Of a stretch of DNA of 64,000 nucleotides, positions 8,020-18,181 are shown piece after piece. Position 1 is the stretch's first letter, and each line of letters opens with the position of its first letter. The translations under genes and the position numbers were made by a program. The notes under the pieces are model-generated. The model saw nothing but the letters and a program-made list of their open reading frames with translations, was not told the origin of the DNA and made no database searches. This DNA is from Brevirhabdus sp. (GTDB lineage: Bacteria > Pseudomonadota > Alphaproteobacteria > Rhodobacterales > Rhodobacteraceae): positions 1 to 64,000 of the forward strand of contig JAGXFH010000050.1 of the NCBI GenBank assembly GCA_024637315.1, written 5' to 3'.

Positions 8020-8925
8020 ATGCCCGACACGACCCGCCTGAACCTGTCTGCCGGCATCCTGTCGGTCACGGTGGCGCTTGTGCTGGTGGTGGCCAAGCTT
8101 TGGGCGCTGGGATCGACCGGGGCGCTGTCGGTCGCCGCGTCGCTGGCGGATTCGGCGATGGATCTGATGGTGTCGCTGGGCGGGCTGGCGGCGATCGCCT
8201 ATGCGGCGAAGCCGGCGGATGAGGATCACGCCTTCGGGCACACCTCGGCCGAGGATCTGGCGGCGTTGGGGCAGAGCCTGTTCATTCTGGTCTCGGCCGG
8301 GGTGATCGGCTGGGCGGCGGTCGGGCGGCTGCTGCAACCGGTGCCGAACCTGGTCACCTCAGAGGGACGCGGCATGGTGGTGATGGGAATGTCAATCGTC
8401 CTGACATTGGCGCTGGTGCTGTGGCAGCGGCGGGTGGCGTCGCGCACCGGGAACCGGGTGGTGCGGGCGGATTCGCTGCATTACATGGGCGACCTGATCC
8501 CCAATGTCGGCGCGATCCTGGCGCTCTGGGCCTCTGCGACCTTCGGGATCGGCCAGATCGACAGCGTCGTGGCGTTGGGGGCGGCGGCGATGCTGGCCTT
8601 CGGCGCGCTTCGGATCGGCAAGGGCGCGTGGGATGCGCTGATGGACCGGCGCGCGGATCCGGCGATGATCGCGGCGATCGGCGAGATCGCGGGCAACTGG
8701 CCGGGGGTTCACGGGTTCCACGACCTCAAGACCCGCACCGCGGGATCGAGGGTCTTCGTGAACCTGCATATCGAGCTGGACGGCAAGCAGACGCTGGAAG
8801 AGGCGCATGCGATCGGCGCGGCGCTGCGCAGGGCGATCCTGCACGCCTACCCGCAGGCGGATGTGATCATTCACAAGGATCCCGTCGGCGATCTGCCGCA
8901 TCCGGACGACCCGACGAAATCCTAG
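8020..8925 (+). CDS. cation diffusion facilitator (divalent metal efflux)
   Basis: A 301-residue inner-membrane metal/proton antiporter with about six membrane segments in the first 210 residues and a cytoplasmic C-terminal domain. Residues match the known FieF transport site: D44 and D48 in SLADSAMDL, H154 and D158 in DSLHYMGD. HAFGH-type residues at 70-74 may bind metal near the cytoplasmic face. GGAG lies eight bases before the ATG at 8020; an upstream in-frame ATG lacks such a site. Substrate is probably Fe2+ or Zn2+. It is convergent with the M3 peptidase gene. Confidence 0.88.
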   Translation: MPDTTRLNLSAGILSVTVALVLVVAKLWALGSTGALSVAASLADSAMDLMVSLGGLAAIAYAAKPADEDHAFGHTSAEDLAALGQSLFILVSAGVIGWAAVGRLLQPVPNLVTSEGRGMVVMGMSIVLTLALVLWQRRVASRTGNRVVRADSLHYMGDLIPNVGAILALWASATFGIGQIDSVVALGAAAMLAFGALRIGKGAWDALMDRRADPAMIAAIGEIAGNWPGVHGFHDLKTRTAGSRVFVNLHIELDGKQTLEEAHAIGAALRRAILHAYPQADVIIHKDPVGDLPHPDDPTKS

Positions 8926-8961
8926 CCGGCTATCTGCGTGGCGGCGCGGCTGGCGGGGGCC

Positions 8962-10986
8962 TCAGCCTTGCGACAGGCCGCGGCCCTTCAACAGCGCCTC
9001 TGGCCCCGGCATCTTGCCGCGGAACGCGGTGTAGAGCTCGACCGGGTCTTTCGATCCGCCCGCCGACAGGATGTGGTCGTGCAGTTTCCGGGCCATGTCC
9101 TTGTCGAAGGCCCCACCGGCCTCGTTGAACGCCTCGAACGCGTCGGCATCCATGACTTCCGACCACAGGTAGCTGTAATAGCCCGAAGAATAGCCGTCAC
9201 CGGCGAAGACATGCGCGAAATGCGGTGTCGCGTGGCGCATCCTTATGGCGTGGGGCATCCCGAGACCCTCCAGCACATCGGCCTGGCGCTGCATCGGGTC
9301 GGCGGGGGCGTCTTCCTCGTGGAAGGCCAGATCGACCAGCGCCGAGGACAGGAATTCGACGGTGTTGAACCCGCTGTCATAGGTTTGCGCCGCCAGAAGC
9401 CGTTTCACCAGGTCTTCCGGCATCGGCTTGCCGGTTTCGGCATGGGTGGCGAATTCGGCCAGCACTTCGGGGACTTCCAGCCAGTGCTCGTAAAGCTGGC
9501 TGGGCAGTTCGACGAAATCGCGCGCAACGGAGGTGCCCGAGATGCTTTCATAGGTCACGTCGGACAGCATCTGGTGCAGCGCGTGACCGAATTCGTGAAA
9601 CAGCGTGCGGGCGTCATCGTAGGACAGCAGGGCCGGCTGGCCCTTGGCGGGCTTGGCAAAGTTGCAGACATTGACCACGACCGGGCGGATGTCGCCGGCC
9701 AGCTTCTGCTGCTGGCGGATCGCCGAGCACCACGCGCCCGAACGCTTCGAGCCGCGGGCGAAGTAGTCGGCGATGAACACGGCCAGGTGCTTGCCGTCAC
9801 GGGTCACCTCCCAGGCGCGGGCATCGGGGTGGTAGAGCGCCGCGTCGAGCGGCTTGAAGTCCAGATCGAAGAGCCGCTTGGCCACCGCGAAGGCGGCAAG
9901 GATCATCCGGTCGAGTTGCAGGTAGGGCTTGAGTTCGGCCTCGTCGAGGTCGTGTTCCTCTTTCCGGCGCTTCTCGGAATAGTAGCGCCAGTCCCAGGGT
10001 TCCAGTTCGCCGTTCACGCCGTCGCCGTGCATCATCGCGGCCAGACGGGTGGCGTCGGCGGTGGCCGCGTCGAGCGCGGGTTCCCAGACCTTCATCAGAA
10101 GCTCCTTGACCGCGCCGGGCGTCTTCGCCATCTCGGTTTCCAGCTTGTAATCGGCGAAGCTGTCATAGCCCAGCAGCATGGCGCGCTCTTCGCGCAACTT
10201 CAGAACTTCGGCGGCGATGGCGCGGTTGTCGGTGGCGCCGCCATTGGCGCCCCGCGCCTGCCATGCCTCGTAGGCGCGTTCGCGCAGGTCGCGGCGCGGG
10301 CTGAATTGCAGGAACGGCACGATCAGCGAGCGCGAGGTGGTGATGACGGGACCGTCAAGCCGCTTTTCCGCGCCGGCTTCGCGGGCAGCCGCGATCAGGA
10401 AATCCGGCAGCCCTTCCAACTCGTCCTCGGACAGTTCCATGAACCAGTCGCGCTCGTCGGCCAGAAGGTTCTGGGTGAATTGGGTGGACAGCACGGCAAG
10501 CCGGTTCATGACCTCGGTCAGCCGGTCGGCGGCGTAGCCTTCCAGATCGGCACCGGAGCGGACGAAGCCGCGGCGGGTCAGCATCAGCACGCGCTGCTGC
10601 TCTTCGGTCAGGTCCAGGTCGTCGCGACTCTGCCAAAGGGTTTCGATTCGCTGGAACAGCGGTTTGTTGTTGGCGATTTCGGAACTGTATGCCGCGAGTT
10701 TCGGCGAGAAGTCGCGCTGCAACTCCTCTCGCGCGGGGTTGCTGTCGGCGCCGGCGAGATTGAAGAACACGCCAAGAACGCGACCAAGCTGGGCATCCGC
10801 CAGTTCCAGCGCCTCGATGGTGTTGGCGAAGGTCGGCGCGTCGGGATCTTCGGCGATCTTCGCGATATTGGCGCGTGCTTGGGTGATCGCGGCCTCGAAT
10901 GCGGGGGCGAAATGGTCATCCTCGATCTGCGCGAAGGGCGGCAGGGCGAAGGGCGTGGTCCAGTCGGCGAGTAGCGGGTTGTTCAT
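8962..10986 (-). CDS. dcp: M3-family peptidyl-dipeptidase / oligopeptidase
   Basis: A 674-residue soluble zinc metallopeptidase. The gluzincin motif HEFGH is at 464-468 (TLFHEFGHALHQML), with the family signatures YYSEKRRKEEHDLDEAE and SGTSVARDFVELPSQ around it. Length and the W-x-YY-x-EK region fit Dcp or oligopeptidase A, which degrade short peptides in the cytoplasm. The start follows the expected N-terminal sequence NPLLADWTTPFALPPF. Choice between Dcp and PrlC is uncertain. Confidence 0.88.
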   Translation of the reverse strand: MNNPLLADWTTPFALPPFAQIEDDHFAPAFEAAITQARANIAKIAEDPDAPTFANTIEALELADAQLGRVLGVFFNLAGADSNPAREELQRDFSPKLAAYSSEIANNKPLFQRIETLWQSRDDLDLTEEQQRVLMLTRRGFVRSGADLEGYAADRLTEVMNRLAVLSTQFTQNLLADERDWFMELSEDELEGLPDFLIAAAREAGAEKRLDGPVITTSRSLIVPFLQFSPRRDLRERAYEAWQARGANGGATDNRAIAAEVLKLREERAMLLGYDSFADYKLETEMAKTPGAVKELLMKVWEPALDAATADATRLAAMMHGDGVNGELEPWDWRYYSEKRRKEEHDLDEAELKPYLQLDRMILAAFAVAKRLFDLDFKPLDAALYHPDARAWEVTRDGKHLAVFIADYFARGSKRSGAWCSAIRQQQKLAGDIRPVVVNVCNFAKPAKGQPALLSYDDARTLFHEFGHALHQMLSDVTYESISGTSVARDFVELPSQLYEHWLEVPEVLAEFATHAETGKPMPEDLVKRLLAAQTYDSGFNTVEFLSSALVDLAFHEEDAPADPMQRQADVLEGLGMPHAIRMRHATPHFAHVFAGDGYSSGYYSYLWSEVMDADAFEAFNEAGGAFDKDMARKLHDHILSAGGSKDPVELYTAFRGKMPGPEALLKGRGLSQG

Positions 10987-11132
10987 GTGGTCTCCTTTGG
11001 CCGCAACCTATGGGCTGCGGCGCGGAAGGAAAAGGGCAGAGTGGCGACCGCTTTCGCCGCCGGGCGCGCGCTGGCCCTTGCAACTCTGGCGAAACTCCGC
11101 AGAGTGCCGTCCTTGAGGCGGAGGCGGATGCG

Positions 11133-11876
11133 ATGTCGGACAATGAAGGCCAGAAGACCCTGCTGCTGACCGGCGCCAGCCGCGGGATCGGCCATGCGAC
11201 GGTGCGGCGGTTCTTCAACGAGGGCTGGCGGGTGATCAGTTGCTCGCGGCACGCCTTTTCCAAGGACTGCCCGTGGCCGGGCGGCGAAAAGGACCATATG
11301 CAGGTCGATCTGAGCGATCCGCATCAGACCATAGAGGCCATCGACCGGATAAAGGCGCGGCTGAAGGGCGGCAGGCTGCACGCGCTGGTCAACAATGCCG
11401 GCATTTCGCCCAAGGGCGAAGGGGGCGCGCGGCTGAACACGCTTGACACCGATCTGAGCGACTGGGGGCATGTGTTCCACGTCAATTTCTTCGCCTCGGT
11501 CATTCTGGCGCGGGGTCTGAAGGACGAGTTGTCGGCAGCCAAGGGGGCGATCGTCAACGTGACCTCGATCGCGGGGGTGCGGGTGCATCCGTTCGCGGGC
11601 GCGGCCTATTCCACCTCGAAGGCGGCTCTGGCGGCGTTGACGCGCGAGATGGCGCATGATTTCGGCCCGCTCGGCGTGCGGGTCAATGCGATCGCGCCGG
11701 GCGAGGTCGACACCGGCATCCTGAGCAAGGGCACCGACAAGATCGTCGAGCGCCTGCCGCTGCGGCGGCTTGGCCAGCCGGCAGAGGTGGCCAATGCGAT
11801 CTATTTCCTCTGTTCGGACCAGAGCTCCTATGTGTCGGGAACCGAGATCGAGGTGAATGGCGGCCAGCATGTCTAG
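11133..11876 (+). CDS. short-chain dehydrogenase/reductase
   Basis: A 247-residue classical SDR. The NAD(P) motif TGASRGIG is at 13-20, NNAG at 87-90 and the catalytic residues S145, Y159 and K163 lie in VTSIAG and YSTSKAA. The end NGGQHV is typical. GGAGG precedes the ATG at 11133, so I reject the longer frame. Substrate is unknown. Its last four bases overlap the end of the converging gene at 11873. Confidence 0.88.
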   Translation: MSDNEGQKTLLLTGASRGIGHATVRRFFNEGWRVISCSRHAFSKDCPWPGGEKDHMQVDLSDPHQTIEAIDRIKARLKGGRLHALVNNAGISPKGEGGARLNTLDTDLSDWGHVFHVNFFASVILARGLKDELSAAKGAIVNVTSIAGVRVHPFAGAAYSTSKAALAALTREMAHDFGPLGVRVNAIAPGEVDTGILSKGTDKIVERLPLRRLGQPAEVANAIYFLCSDQSSYVSGTEIEVNGGQHV

Positions 11877-12754
11877 GATCGGCGCCCGGGGCGTTGCTGG
11901 CCCACGCCGATGCTGGCCGGACGGCTGTCCGGCGTGGCATTGACGGCCACTTCCGCTTCTTCTGCCGCATGCACTTGCTGGTGGTGCTGCCAGACAAGAT
12001 CGCGGTACCTGAACCCGCCGACCAGCGTCGGCTTGACGATCTCGAAATAGGGCGACAGGTCGAAGTCACGCGGCGCGAACAGCGAATGGTGACGGATGTG
12101 GAAGATTTCCCGCCGTGCATAGTTGCCCTCGGCGCTGCCGACCACGACGTCAGGCAGGATCGGGTAGCTGATCGACTGGAACGCCTGCGCGATAAGCGAC
12201 GAGCAGATGGCGCGGGTCGGGTCGCCCGAGCCGAAGGCGAGCATCCGCCGCCGCCAGCGCACCGGCACCGGCGGGGTCGGGAAGAAGTAGCGCAGAAGGT
12301 CGAAGATGTTCCGCATGTCGTAGCGCAGCCCCAGCCGGCCGATCATGAAGCCGACGACAGCGCCGCGGTCCTCTTCCGACAGGCTGGCGGCGCGGCAGAT
12401 CCGAGTGTTGAACTTTTCGTACTTCGACAGTGGCACCGCGATACAGCCCTCACCGACCAGAACCTCGATCAAGCGCGGCCGCTCGGCACCGTCTTCGGGG
12501 TTTGGCAGCGCGTCGCCGACGAAGAACGCGGCGTGCGACCATGTCGATTGGGTGAGATACTTGATCGCGCCCGAGATCCGCTCGTTGCCTTCGACAAGCA
12601 GGATGTCACCGGGCTGAAGTGTCTTGCAGAGCGTCGGATAATCCGAGGGCGTGTAGGGCCGGTAGCCGGTGCTTTCGGTGCGGAGCATTCCGGCAAGGCG
12701 TCGCCCGAGCAGGTCGAGCACCCTGTTGAACAGTGATATCGTCTGCGCGCTCAT
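11873..12754 (-). CDS. YiiX/YebB-like permuted NlpC/P60 cysteine hydrolase
   Basis: A 293-residue protein. LQPGDILLVEG at 46-56 and TWSHAAFFVGD at 71-81 are hallmarks of the permuted papain-like amidases (YaeF/YiiX type). The probable catalytic pair is H74 and C184 (AICSSLIAQAF). No signal peptide is visible. Such enzymes are thought to act on lipids or cell-wall amides; the substrate here is unknown. The C-terminal 30 residues are low-complexity. Confidence 0.75.
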   Translation of the reverse strand: MSAQTISLFNRVLDLLGRRLAGMLRTESTGYRPYTPSDYPTLCKTLQPGDILLVEGNERISGAIKYLTQSTWSHAAFFVGDALPNPEDGAERPRLIEVLVGEGCIAVPLSKYEKFNTRICRAASLSEEDRGAVVGFMIGRLGLRYDMRNIFDLLRYFFPTPPVPVRWRRRMLAFGSGDPTRAICSSLIAQAFQSISYPILPDVVVGSAEGNYARREIFHIRHHSLFAPRDFDLSPYFEIVKPTLVGGFRYRDLVWQHHQQVHAAEEAEVAVNATPDSRPASIGVGQQRPGRRS

Positions 12755-12855
12755 CTCGGCCCCTTTCAGGTTGAACGCTAGCTTGGGCGGGACGGCGGAG
12801 CAAATCCGCTCATCGGGCGTTCACGCAGTTGGGAAGGCGGGGCGCGCGGGGGTCG

Positions 12856-13653
12856 CTAGGTCCGGTCGTGGCCGCGCATCCGCCGTTCCAGCCGGCGAAG
12901 CGCCAGCGAAAGCCCGACGGTGATGACCAGGTACATCATCGCGACGACGTTGTAGGTCTCGAAATAGCGGAAGTTGCCGGCCGCCGTGACCTTGCCGAGC
13001 TGGGTGATGTCGGCGACGCCGAGGACCGAGACGAGCGAGCTGTCCTTCACCATCGCCACGAAGTCGTTGCCGTAAGGCGGCAGGATGGTGCGGAACGCCT
13101 GCGGGAACACGATCAGGCGGAAGCGGTGCCAGGATTTGAGGCCGAGGGATTCGGCGGCCTCGATTTGGCCGGGATCGACCGAAAGAATGCCGGCGCGGAA
13201 AATCTCGGCGAGGAACGAGGCGTAGGCGATGGTCAGCGCGATCACCGCGCGCCACAAGAGCGAGAAATCGCGCGAGCGGACCGGCTGGAAACCGAGCGCC
13301 TCAGCGATGCCGTTCCAGGCGGCGACAAGGAACGGGGCGAGGACGAAAGCGACGTAAAGCAGCAGCACGATGATCGGGATGCCGCGGACGATTTCCACGT
13401 AAAGCCGCGCCAGTTGTCGCAGGACCAGCCAGCGCGACAGCGCGGCGAGCGCCAGCAAGAGGCCGAGGAGCGAGGCGAGGCTGTAGGCGGTCAGGGTCAC
13501 GAAAATCGTGATGCCAAGGCCCTTGGCCAGCGTCTTCAGCACCTGCGTGTAAAGATCGTCGGCAACGATCCGGTACAGCATGTACGCCGCCAGCGCCCCG
13601 GCGACGACCAGCCACCACGGGAAATCCCGATCCTGCGGCGGCGTTGGCCTCAT
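12856..13653 (-). CDS. polar amino-acid ABC transporter permease
   Basis: A 265-residue inner-membrane permease of the HisM/GlnP family with about five helices. The cytoplasmic EAA loop is visible as EAAESLGLKSWHRFRLIVFPQA, and VRGIPIIVLLLY is typical of the family. It lies 52 bases downstream of the matching binding-protein gene, with a hairpin between them. No ATPase gene is adjacent, so the ATP-binding subunit must be encoded elsewhere. Confidence 0.88.
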   Translation of the reverse strand: MRPTPPQDRDFPWWLVVAGALAAYMLYRIVADDLYTQVLKTLAKGLGITIFVTLTAYSLASLLGLLLALAALSRWLVLRQLARLYVEIVRGIPIIVLLLYVAFVLAPFLVAAWNGIAEALGFQPVRSRDFSLLWRAVIALTIAYASFLAEIFRAGILSVDPGQIEAAESLGLKSWHRFRLIVFPQAFRTILPPYGNDFVAMVKDSSLVSVLGVADITQLGKVTAAGNFRYFETYNVVAMMYLVITVGLSLALRRLERRMRGHDRT

Positions 13654-13669
13654 TGCGCGAACGGGCTGT

Positions 13670-13691
13670 GTGGCCCCCCGGAAGGGGCCAC
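13670..13691 (-). terminator. intercistronic hairpin between binding protein and permease genes
   Basis: An 8-bp perfect stem GTGGCCCC/GGGGCCAC with a 6-base loop and no T-tract. Such hairpins between a periplasmic binding-protein gene and its permease gene commonly stabilise the upstream mRNA and lower permease expression. Confidence 0.55.
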
Positions 13692-13705
13692 GGCGAAGGC
13701 CGGCA

Positions 13706-14497
13706 TCAGCCGCCGACTTTGAAATCGAGGAACCACTTCTTGTTCAGCGCCTCGATTGTGCCGTCCTCTTTCATCGAGGCGATGGCGGCGTTGATCGGCT
13801 CGACCAGATCCGAGCCCTTGGGGAAGATGAAGCCGAAATCCTCGGTGCCCAGAGCCTCGCCGATGATCTTGAGCCCGCCGTCGGAGGCCGCGACATACCC
13901 CTCGCCGGCGGTGCCATCGGTCAGGACCAGATCGACATCGTTGGCGCGCAGCGCCTGGACGGTGGCGCCGAAGGTCTCGAACAGCTTGATGCGGGGGTTC
14001 TGTTCGTTGCCGTCGAGCACGTCGTAGACGCCGACATAGAACGGCGTGGTGCCGGGCTGCGCGGCCATCAGCAGGTCTTCGTCGGCGGCGAAGCCGGCGG
14101 CGTCGGTGAACCGCGCCTCATCGCCGCGCACCAGCATGACCATTTCCGAGCGCATGTAGGGATCGGAGAAATCCACCACCTCGGCGCGGTCATCGCGGAT
14201 CGTGATGCCGGTCATGCCGATGTCGAACTGGCCTTCCGAGACGGCGGCGATCATCGCGTCCCAGCTGATGGTTTCATAGCTGACGACGATGTTGAGGCGT
14301 TTGGCGATCTCGGCCATCGCATCGTATTCCCAGCCGACGGCATCGCCCGAATTGTCGATGAATTGCAGCGGCGGATAGGCGTTCTCGGTGACGACCGTCA
14401 CCTCTTGTCCGCCCAGATCGGGCAGATGGCCCGCGGCAGTGGCGACCGTGGCGAAGGCGGCGGTCGCAAGGGCCGCGGCGGTTGCAAGCAGTTTCAT
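13706..14497 (-). CDS. periplasmic amino-acid binding protein (SBP family 3)
   Basis: A 263-residue protein with a signal peptide ([21 protein letters not shown]). The solute-binding family 3 pattern is clear: [43 protein letters not shown] and [14 protein letters not shown]. It captures polar amino acids in the periplasm for the permease encoded next. Ligand specificity is not readable from sequence. Confidence 0.88.
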   Translation of the reverse strand: MKLLATAAALATAAFATVATAAGHLPDLGGQEVTVVTENAYPPLQFIDNSGDAVGWEYDAMAEIAKRLNIVVSYETISWDAMIAAVSEGQFDIGMTGITIRDDRAEVVDFSDPYMRSEMVMLVRGDEARFTDAAGFAADEDLLMAAQPGTTPFYVGVYDVLDGNEQNPRIKLFETFGATVQALRANDVDLVLTDGTAGEGYVAASDGGLKIIGEALGTEDFGFIFPKGSDLVEPINAAIASMKEDGTIEALNKKWFLDFKVGG

Positions 14498-14657
14498 GGT
14501 AAAAGCTCCCCAGGGTTGGTTATCCGCGCCAGATTAGGGCGCGGCGTGACCAGCTGACAAGGGGGCGCTTGGGGCGAGCGGCAGAGCCGTTGCGTGCCCC
14601 CCGGCGATCGTCAGGGCCGCCGCCGCAGGGGTGTTCGCGCCGCGCGGCGCAAGACAA

Positions 14658-14675
14658 GGGCGCCATGCGGCGCCC
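14658..14675 (-). terminator. terminator of FKBP gene
   Basis: A 7-bp perfect stem GGGCGCC/GGCGCCC with loop ATGC. It extends imperfectly on both sides through GACA/TGTC. It lies about 40 bases beyond the FKBP stop codon. Confidence 0.6.
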
Positions 14676-14717
14676 CTGTCGTTTTCCGATAGGTGCCTTG
14701 AGCCTGACCTTGGCCGA

Positions 14718-15146
14718 TCAGTCGACCGAGACCAGTTCGATGTCGAAGGTCAGGTCCTTGCCGGCCAGCGGGTGATTGGCGTCGAGGATGACCGTCTCTT
14801 CGGTCACCTCGACCACGGTCACCGGAACGGCGCGGCCTTCGGGGGTCTGCATCTGCAGCTGGGTGCCGGGTTCCAGCGGGATCTCGGCCGGGATCTGGGT
14901 GCGCGGCACGTCCTGACGGGCATTCGGGTCGACGTCGCCGTAAGCTGCCTCGGCGGGCACCGCGACGGTCTTCTTCTCGCCCACGGCCATGCCGGGGATG
15001 GCCTGGTCGAGGCCGGGGATGATCTGACCGGACCCGACCTGGAATTCCAGCGGATCGCGCCCCTCGGACGTATCGAATCGGGTGCCGTCCTCGAGGGTGC
15101 CGGTGTAATGAATGCGCACGGTGTCGCCGCTCTTGACCTGGGTCAT
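14718..15146 (-). CDS. FKBP-type peptidyl-prolyl isomerase (SlyD-like)
   Basis: A 142-residue protein with VRIHYTGTLEDGTRFDTS at the N-terminus and GSGQIIPGLDQAIPGMAVGEKK, the usual FKBP core. The inserted flap and the NHPLAGKDLTFDIELV ending match the SlyD subfamily, but the metal-binding His-rich tail is absent. It assists prolyl isomerisation and folding in the cytoplasm. Confidence 0.88.
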   Translation of the reverse strand: MTQVKSGDTVRIHYTGTLEDGTRFDTSEGRDPLEFQVGSGQIIPGLDQAIPGMAVGEKKTVAVPAEAAYGDVDPNARQDVPRTQIPAEIPLEPGTQLQMQTPEGRAVPVTVVEVTEETVILDANHPLAGKDLTFDIELVSVD

Positions 15147-15259
15147 GATACCTCTTTCACAATGTTCAGGGGGGGGTGAATTTCGAGAGGCCGCTTCATC
15201 GCGGGTGCTCTGCCGGGTGCCTGTCTAACGCGCGCGGCGCCGAAGGTAAACCCGAAGGC

Positions 15260-16291
15260 TCAGCCGCAGATCGGGCAGTCCGCGCGGCGCTTGAGCGTGA
15301 TGATGCGGACATCGGCATGCAACGCATCATAAATCAGCATCCGGCCCCTCAGCGCTTCGCCCGCGCCGGTGATGTCCTTGATCGCCTCGACAGCCATCAT
15401 CGCGCCGATGACGCCGGGCAGCGGGCCAAGCACACCGGCGACGGCGCAGGACGGGGCAAGGCCGGGGGCGGGTTCTTGCGGAAAGATGCACTGGTAGCAG
15501 GGCGTGCCGTTCGCGGGATCGAACAGGCTGATCTGGCCTTCCCATTGCGAGAGCGCCCCTGATACGAGCGGTATCTTCAGCGCCGCGGCGGTGCGGTTCG
15601 TCAGGTAGCGGGCGTCGAAATTGTCGGTGCCGTCGAGAATCAGGTCATACCCGGCGAACAGGTCCTGGGCGTCCGCCCCGGTCAGGCGGCGGTGGTAGGG
15701 GCGCACCTCGGTGCCGGGATTCTGCGCCTTCATCGCGGCCTCGGCCGAGAACACCTTGGGCATGCCGATGCGGGTATCGGTATGGATGATCTGGCGTTGC
15801 AGGTTGGAATTGTCGACGACATCGTCGTCGATCACGCCGATCGTCCCGACACCCGCCGCGGCCAGGTATTGCAGGGCGGGCGAGCCGAGCCCGCCGGCGC
15901 CGACCACCAGAACGCTTGCCTGCTTCAGCTTCTTCTGGCCCGGCCCGCCGATCTCGCGCAGCACGATGTGACGGGCGTAGCGATCCAGTTCGGTCTGGGA
16001 GAAGGTGCCGGGCGTCCGGGCTGGCGCGGGCGCGGGGCGGGCGCGGGCCCGCAGCGCGCGCAGACCAAGGCGGTAGGTCCAGATCAGCGCCAGCAGCCCG
16101 CCGACCAGCAGCCATTCGCCAAGGCTGCCGCCCAGCGTCTGGCGCAGCGGATGGCCCTGGGGCAGCGCCAGCAGGGCCAGCAGGACGCCAAGGTAGAGAA
16201 GCCCGATCATCGCCCAGCGGGCGCGGGCAGGCGCGCCAAGGGCATGGCCCATCCCCCACAGGCCGCCGGCAAGGATCAGGAACCACAGCAT
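15260..16291 (-). CDS. moeB: MoeB/ThiF-family adenylyltransferase with N-terminal membrane segment
   Basis: A 343-residue protein. The first 80 residues hold about three hydrophobic helices, unusual for MoeB. An E1-like domain follows: VVGAGGLGSPALQYL binds ATP, DDDVVDNSNLQRQ contacts it, and zinc cysteines appear as CYQC and CPIC at the very end. The enzyme adenylates the C-terminus of a ubiquitin-like sulfur carrier (MoaD or ThiS). Its ATG overlaps the dut stop codon by one base, so translation is coupled. Membrane attachment is inferred. Confidence 0.8.
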   Translation of the reverse strand: MLWFLILAGGLWGMGHALGAPARARWAMIGLLYLGVLLALLALPQGHPLRQTLGGSLGEWLLVGGLLALIWTYRLGLRALRARARPAPAPARTPGTFSQTELDRYARHIVLREIGGPGQKKLKQASVLVVGAGGLGSPALQYLAAAGVGTIGVIDDDVVDNSNLQRQIIHTDTRIGMPKVFSAEAAMKAQNPGTEVRPYHRRLTGADAQDLFAGYDLILDGTDNFDARYLTNRTAAALKIPLVSGALSQWEGQISLFDPANGTPCYQCIFPQEPAPGLAPSCAVAGVLGPLPGVIGAMMAVEAIKDITGAGEALRGRMLIYDALHADVRIITLKRRADCPICG

Positions 16292-16758
16292 CAGCCGCGC
16301 CCGGTCGAGCCGAAGCCGCCCGCACCCCTGGCGGTGTCGCCCAGCGCCTCGGCCAGGTCGAACCGGGCCTGCACCACCGGGGCGACGACCACCTGCGCGA
16401 TGCGGTCGCCGTGACGGATCAGGTAGGGCTCGGTCCCGAGATTCACCAGAAGCACCCCCAGCGGCCCGCGATAGTCGCTGTCGATCGTGCCGGGGGTATT
16501 GGGCAGGGTGATGCCGTGCTTCAGCGCAAGGCCCGAGCGCGGGCGGATCTGCATCTCGAACCCCTGCGGGATCTCGACGCGGAGGCCGGTCGGCACGATC
16601 CGGCGCTGCATCGGGGCAAGGGTCATGCCCTCTGTGCGAATGTCCGGCGGCAGGTTGGCGCGGATGTCGGCGCCCGCTGCCCCCGCCGTTTCATAGGCAG
16701 GCAGCGGCACCGACCGGTCCGCGTCATCGTCCCGCAGAACGAGCAGGACCGGGGTCAT
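16291..16758 (-). CDS. dut: dUTP diphosphatase
   Basis: A 155-residue trimeric dUTPase that makes dUMP and keeps uracil out of DNA. All five family motifs are present in order: [30 protein letters not shown], and [10 protein letters not shown] at the C-terminus. The ATG at 16758 starts the usual N-terminus and lies 49 bases after coaBC. Gene order coaBC-dut fits many proteobacteria. Confidence 0.93.
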   Translation of the reverse strand: MTPVLLVLRDDDADRSVPLPAYETAGAAGADIRANLPPDIRTEGMTLAPMQRRIVPTGLRVEIPQGFEMQIRPRSGLALKHGITLPNTPGTIDSDYRGPLGVLLVNLGTEPYLIRHGDRIAQVVVAPVVQARFDLAEALGDTARGAGGFGSTGRG

Positions 16759-16807
16759 CGCCCTGCCCGTCTTCTGGTCTGAAACGTCCTCGGCGAAGGC
16801 ATGAAAT

Positions 16808-18007
16808 TCACTTTCCCAGCGCTTCGGCCAGACGCGCGGCAAGCCTTGAGGCGACCATGTCCTTGGACATGCGGGGCCAGTCCTCGGCACCGTCGCCGGT
16901 GATCAGCGTCACGGCATTCTCGGTCCCGCCCATGATCCCGGTTGCCGGCGACACGTCATTGGCGACGATCCAGTCGCAGCCCTTGCGCTGGCGCTTGGCG
17001 GTGGCGTTCGACCGCACATCGTCAGTCTCGGCGGCAAAGCCGACGACCAGTGTCGGGCGGCCCGTCTTCATCGCGGCCACAGTGGCGAGGATATCGGGAT
17101 TCTCGGCGAATTCGATCTGCGGCGGCTTGCCGGACCCGTCCTTCTTGAGCTTCGAGGTGGTGGCGGAGGCAACACGCCAGTCGGCGACGGCGGCCGCGAA
17201 GATCGCGGCCTCGGCCGGCAAGGCGGCCTGCACGGCCTCCAGCATCTCGGCGGCGGTGCGCACCGGCACGACGCGGACCCCGGCGGGCGGCGGCACGTCG
17301 GCGGGGCCGGTGACAAAGGTCACATCGGCCCCGAGCGCTGCAAGCGCCCGCGCGATGGCGGTGCCCTGCGCCCCCGAGGACCGGTTCGCGATGTAGCGGA
17401 CCGGGTCGATCGGCTCGTGCGTCGGGCCAGAGGTGACAAGGACGTGGCGGCCCCTGAGCGGGCCGTCGCCCAGCGCGTCGACGACCGCCTCGACGATCGC
17501 CAGCGGTTCGGCCATCCGGCCGGGGCCGTATTCGCCGCAGGCCATGTCGCCTTCGTCCGGGCCGACACGCAGGATGCCGTCGCCTTCCAGCGCGGCCAGG
17601 TTGCGCTGGTTCGCCGGGTGCAGCCACATCCGGACATTCATCGCGGGGGCGATCAGGACGCGCTTGTCGGTGGCCATCAACAGGGTCGAGGCAAGGTCGT
17701 TGGCCAGCCCGTTCGCCATCTTCGCCATCAGGTCGGCAGTGGCGGGGGCGACGACGACGAGATCGGCGTCGCGGGAAAGCTCGATATGGCCCATCTCGGC
17801 CTCGTCGGTCAGATCAAAGAGGTCGCGGTAGACCTTGCGGGCGGCGAGGGCGGAGGCCGACAGCGGGGTGACGAATTGCTCGGCCGCCCCGGTCAGCACC
17901 GGGGTCACGGTTGCGCCCTGTTCGCGCAGCCGGCGGATCAATTCGAGCGCCTTGAAGGCCGCGATGCCGCCGCCGATGATAAGCAAGATGCGTTTGCCTG
18001 CGAGCAT
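16808..18007 (-). CDS. coaBC: bifunctional phosphopantothenoylcysteine decarboxylase / phosphopantothenate-cysteine ligase
   Basis: A 399-residue enzyme for two steps of coenzyme A synthesis. The N-terminal CoaC flavoprotein half shows [14 protein letters not shown], the active-site His in [20 protein letters not shown] and the active cysteine in [14 protein letters not shown]. The C-terminal CoaB half starts near [20 protein letters not shown]. Length is standard. It heads the likely coaBC-dut-moeB operon. Confidence 0.93.
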   Translation of the reverse strand: MLAGKRILLIIGGGIAAFKALELIRRLREQGATVTPVLTGAAEQFVTPLSASALAARKVYRDLFDLTDEAEMGHIELSRDADLVVVAPATADLMAKMANGLANDLASTLLMATDKRVLIAPAMNVRMWLHPANQRNLAALEGDGILRVGPDEGDMACGEYGPGRMAEPLAIVEAVVDALGDGPLRGRHVLVTSGPTHEPIDPVRYIANRSSGAQGTAIARALAALGADVTFVTGPADVPPPAGVRVVPVRTAAEMLEAVQAALPAEAAIFAAAVADWRVASATTSKLKKDGSGKPPQIEFAENPDILATVAAMKTGRPTLVVGFAAETDDVRSNATAKRQRKGCDWIVANDVSPATGIMGGTENAVTLITGDGAEDWPRMSKDMVASRLAARLAEALGK

Positions 18008-18181
18008 GGCCTGTCCTTTGGCGCTGTTGATCCATGATTAGGCGCGGGCGCGGGGGAACTCAACCGTTTCGCGACAGGCAGTGCGGCGGCGCAAGAGAGA
18101 GTTTGCGGCGAATGGGAAACCATGCGGGGAATCGTTTGCCGCCGGATCGGGCAGAGTCCCTGGGATGAAAAGAAACCCGGC

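Noticed and set aside
8938-10974. 678-residue plus-strand open frame
   Set aside because: Antisense shadow of the M3 peptidase gene; high GC makes long shadow frames common. Composition is His/Gly/Arg-rich without family motifs.
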